Below, in pieces: positions 7,002-8,043 of a DNA stretch of 8,043 nt. How positions within the stretch are numbered: position 1 is the first letter of the stretch; each line of letters begins with the position of its first letter. The notes beneath the pieces were generated by a model that was given only the letters and a program-made list of their open reading frames with translations, was not told the DNA's origin and did not search any database. A program made the translations under genes and the position numbers. This stretch comes from Korarchaeum sp964519515 (GTDB lineage: Archaea > Korarchaeota > Korarchaeia > Korarchaeales > Korarchaeaceae): the NCBI GenBank assembly GCA_964519515.1, contig CAZFIJ010000040.1, positions 1 through 8,043 of the forward strand. Reading direction: 5' to 3'.

Positions 7002-8043
7002 CTCTTCCTCCTCACTAACACTCCAGCGATTGAAACTATTAAAGCTATCGCCAGTAAGAGGGGCTCGAGTGTCGAAGCTCCGAAGCCTACCCTACTGTTC
7101 GGGGAGGATATCGCTACAGCATCCAAAGTATTCCTAGGATCTACTCCCACTATGAAGAGGTTCGTGGCGTTGTAAACTCCGGTCCCGCAGACTCTGTACT
7201 TCACGAATATGGGATTGAAGACGTCCATGTTCAGGTTCTCATAACTCCCCTCGGCTGAGACCACGACCCATCCTCCACCGCTCGTCAGGTTGTCATCAAC
7301 ATATGCTACAGTGAAGTCCGTGGCGCTGCTACCACTACCCAGGGTGAAGCTGTCCCCCTCAGCGTAAGTCGTGCCACCTATGTTAACGTTACTCCCGTCA
7401 ACGGGATACACTGTTAGTGTTAGCGTGCTCCCATCTACCAACTTGAAGTCTATGTCCTTAGCGTTACTCGAGCCAGTCCCCTTGAAGTAAGCTGCGAAGC
7501 CGTTCTGAGGGGCTGGAACAGGGTATTCCTTCCAAACGTAACCCCTAGAGTAGCCACTGGGACTCGTTATCAAGCTGTAGTCTGGGGGACTGTTCGAGTC
7601 AGCATCGACTGCGAGCATGCTGTGAGGAATGAATATCATATCACCCTCGGTCCCAGCTGGATCCGGGTTGAAGCCAATAGGGACGACGTCGTAGAACTCT
7701 AGGTAAGGAGTCTCCCACTGACCTAAGTTCTCGAGCGATATCCCGATCACGTAGCAACTCGCTGAGGATTCTGAAACGACTTCCTTCTTTGCTTTAACTA
7801 AGTAGCCTCTCACAGCCCATATCTCCTCGTACACTCTGTATTTGACGTCATCGTTCGGCCAGACCGACGTGAAGTTGTTGTAGTTCCACCAACCCTTCAG
7901 CTGATCGTTCGTTATCCTGAACTTAGCTAGGGCCCATATCTTGGGGATCCCGTTGTAAGTGAACGAGAACGGTCCGTAAGTGTAGCTATCTCCAGGATCC
8001 AGTTGCGTTATGTTGAACACTTGCTGAGTATTGAGCGAGCCAG
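6998..8043 (-). CDS. C-terminal part of a membrane-anchored surface protein, N-terminus beyond window (347 aa visible)
   Basis: The frame is open to the right edge. The GTG at 8018-8020 is probably an internal valine, because the residues before it (GSLNTQQ) continue smoothly into VFNITQLDPGDSYTYGPFSFTY, no signal peptide follows, and no Shine-Dalgarno precedes it. The visible part is beta-rich, with sequons (NIT, NFT, NLT, NAT). One segment resembles archaeal conserved-repeat sandwiches (GQWETPYLEFYDVVPIGF), and a smaller beta unit surrounds STLTLTVYPVDGS. Near the end come GVYNATNLFIVGVDP, then TLEPLLLAIALIVSIAGVLV and RRKR, which form a membrane helix with a basic tail. The shared GxYN...VGVDP motif suggests that this is the end of a relative of the giant protein downstream. 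A tripartite archaeosortase-type sorting signal is conceivable, but no recognised PGF or PEF signature is present. Function is unknown; it is exterior-facing and anchored by its C-terminus. Confidence 0.9.
   Translation of the reverse strand, partial: GSLNTQQVFNITQLDPGDSYTYGPFSFTYNGIPKIWALAKFRITNDQLKGWWNYNNFTSVWPNDDVKYRVYEEIWAVRGYLVKAKKEVVSESSASCYVIGISLENLGQWETPYLEFYDVVPIGFNPDPAGTEGDMIFIPHSMLAVDADSNSPPDYSLITSPSGYSRGYVWKEYPVPAPQNGFAAYFKGTGSSNAKDIDFKLVDGSTLTLTVYPVDGSNVNIGGTTYAEGDSFTLGSGSSATDFTVAYVDDNLTSGGGWVVVSAEGSYENLNMDVFNPIFVKYRVCGTGVYNATNLFIVGVDPRNTLDAVAISSPNSRVGFGASTLEPLLLAIALIVSIAGVLVRRKR
7007..7013 (-). promoter_or_regulatory. Shine-Dalgarno for the 208-aa gene, inside the upstream tail codons
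   Basis: On the minus strand GAGGAGG is followed by AAGAG and then ATG, a five-base gap. The motif lies in the codons GTG AGG AGG AAG AGA of the upstream protein's Val-Arg-Arg-Lys-Arg tail. The ATG overlaps that gene's TGA as ATGA (6998-7001), a standard sign of translational coupling. Confidence 0.75.

Noticed and set aside
6998..7100. PGF-CTERM or PEF-CTERM archaeosortase signal at the C-terminus of the right-edge protein
   Set aside because: The helix plus basic tail has the right general plan, but the defining Pro-Gly-Phe or Pro-Glu-Phe motif is absent (Leu-Glu-Pro is seen instead). It is called only as a transmembrane anchor.
8018..8020. GTG as the true start of the right-edge gene
   Set aside because: The frame stays open upstream to the window edge, there is no signal peptide after the GTG although the protein is clearly exported, and no Shine-Dalgarno precedes it. 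The gene is cut by the window.
1..8043. CRISPR arrays, tRNA/rRNA genes, insertion sequences, promoters and terminators
   Set aside because: The whole window is filled by three abutting protein-coding frames. No spaced direct repeats, RNA-like segments, transposase motifs or intergenic gaps were found.

Overview
The window looks like part of the chromosome of a thermophilic archaeon. Its coding strand is purine-rich. Arginine is mostly AGG/AGA and isoleucine mostly ATA. Start sites carry strong GGAGG Shine-Dalgarno motifs, and every protein looks like a secreted, N-glycosylation-sequon-rich beta-sandwich surface protein. A Korarchaeota-like or deep Thermoproteota-like source is my best guess from codon style. 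No marker gene is present to prove it.

All coding is on the minus strand, so transcription runs right to left, and the window has essentially no non-coding DNA. In order of transcription there are three genes. (1) The C-terminal 347 residues of a surface protein that starts beyond the right edge (6998-8043). It ends in a transmembrane helix and basic tail. (2) A complete 208-residue single-pass membrane protein (6375-7001), with a signal peptide, a beta-rich exterior domain and a C-terminal anchor. (3) A giant secreted protein starting at a TTG codon (6374) and still open at the left edge. At least 2,124 residues are visible, about 79% of the window.

The giant protein is a mosaic. It has a signal peptide; a cysteine-containing beta-sandwich N-terminus with an MG2-like domain; an Asp-rich loop and a lysine-rich linker; a DUF2341-like domain; a jelly-roll domain; a choice-of-anchor-X-like domain; a Cna-B-like domain with a possible calcium loop; a concanavalin-like fold; a large parallel beta-helix module with hallmarks best known from bacterial surface proteins; and a further beta-sandwich region.

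The genes are tightly coupled. Genes 1 and 2 overlap by ATGA. Genes 2 and 3 abut (TGA then TTG) with no spacer. At both junctions the Shine-Dalgarno sequence is the pair of AGG arginine codons that encodes the basic cytoplasmic tail of the upstream membrane anchor. This suggests co-translation of one cell-surface assembly. Its biochemical role (adhesion, glycan binding, envelope structure) cannot be read from sequence alone. No promoter, terminator, RNA gene, mobile element or CRISPR array is visible; the operon extends past both edges.
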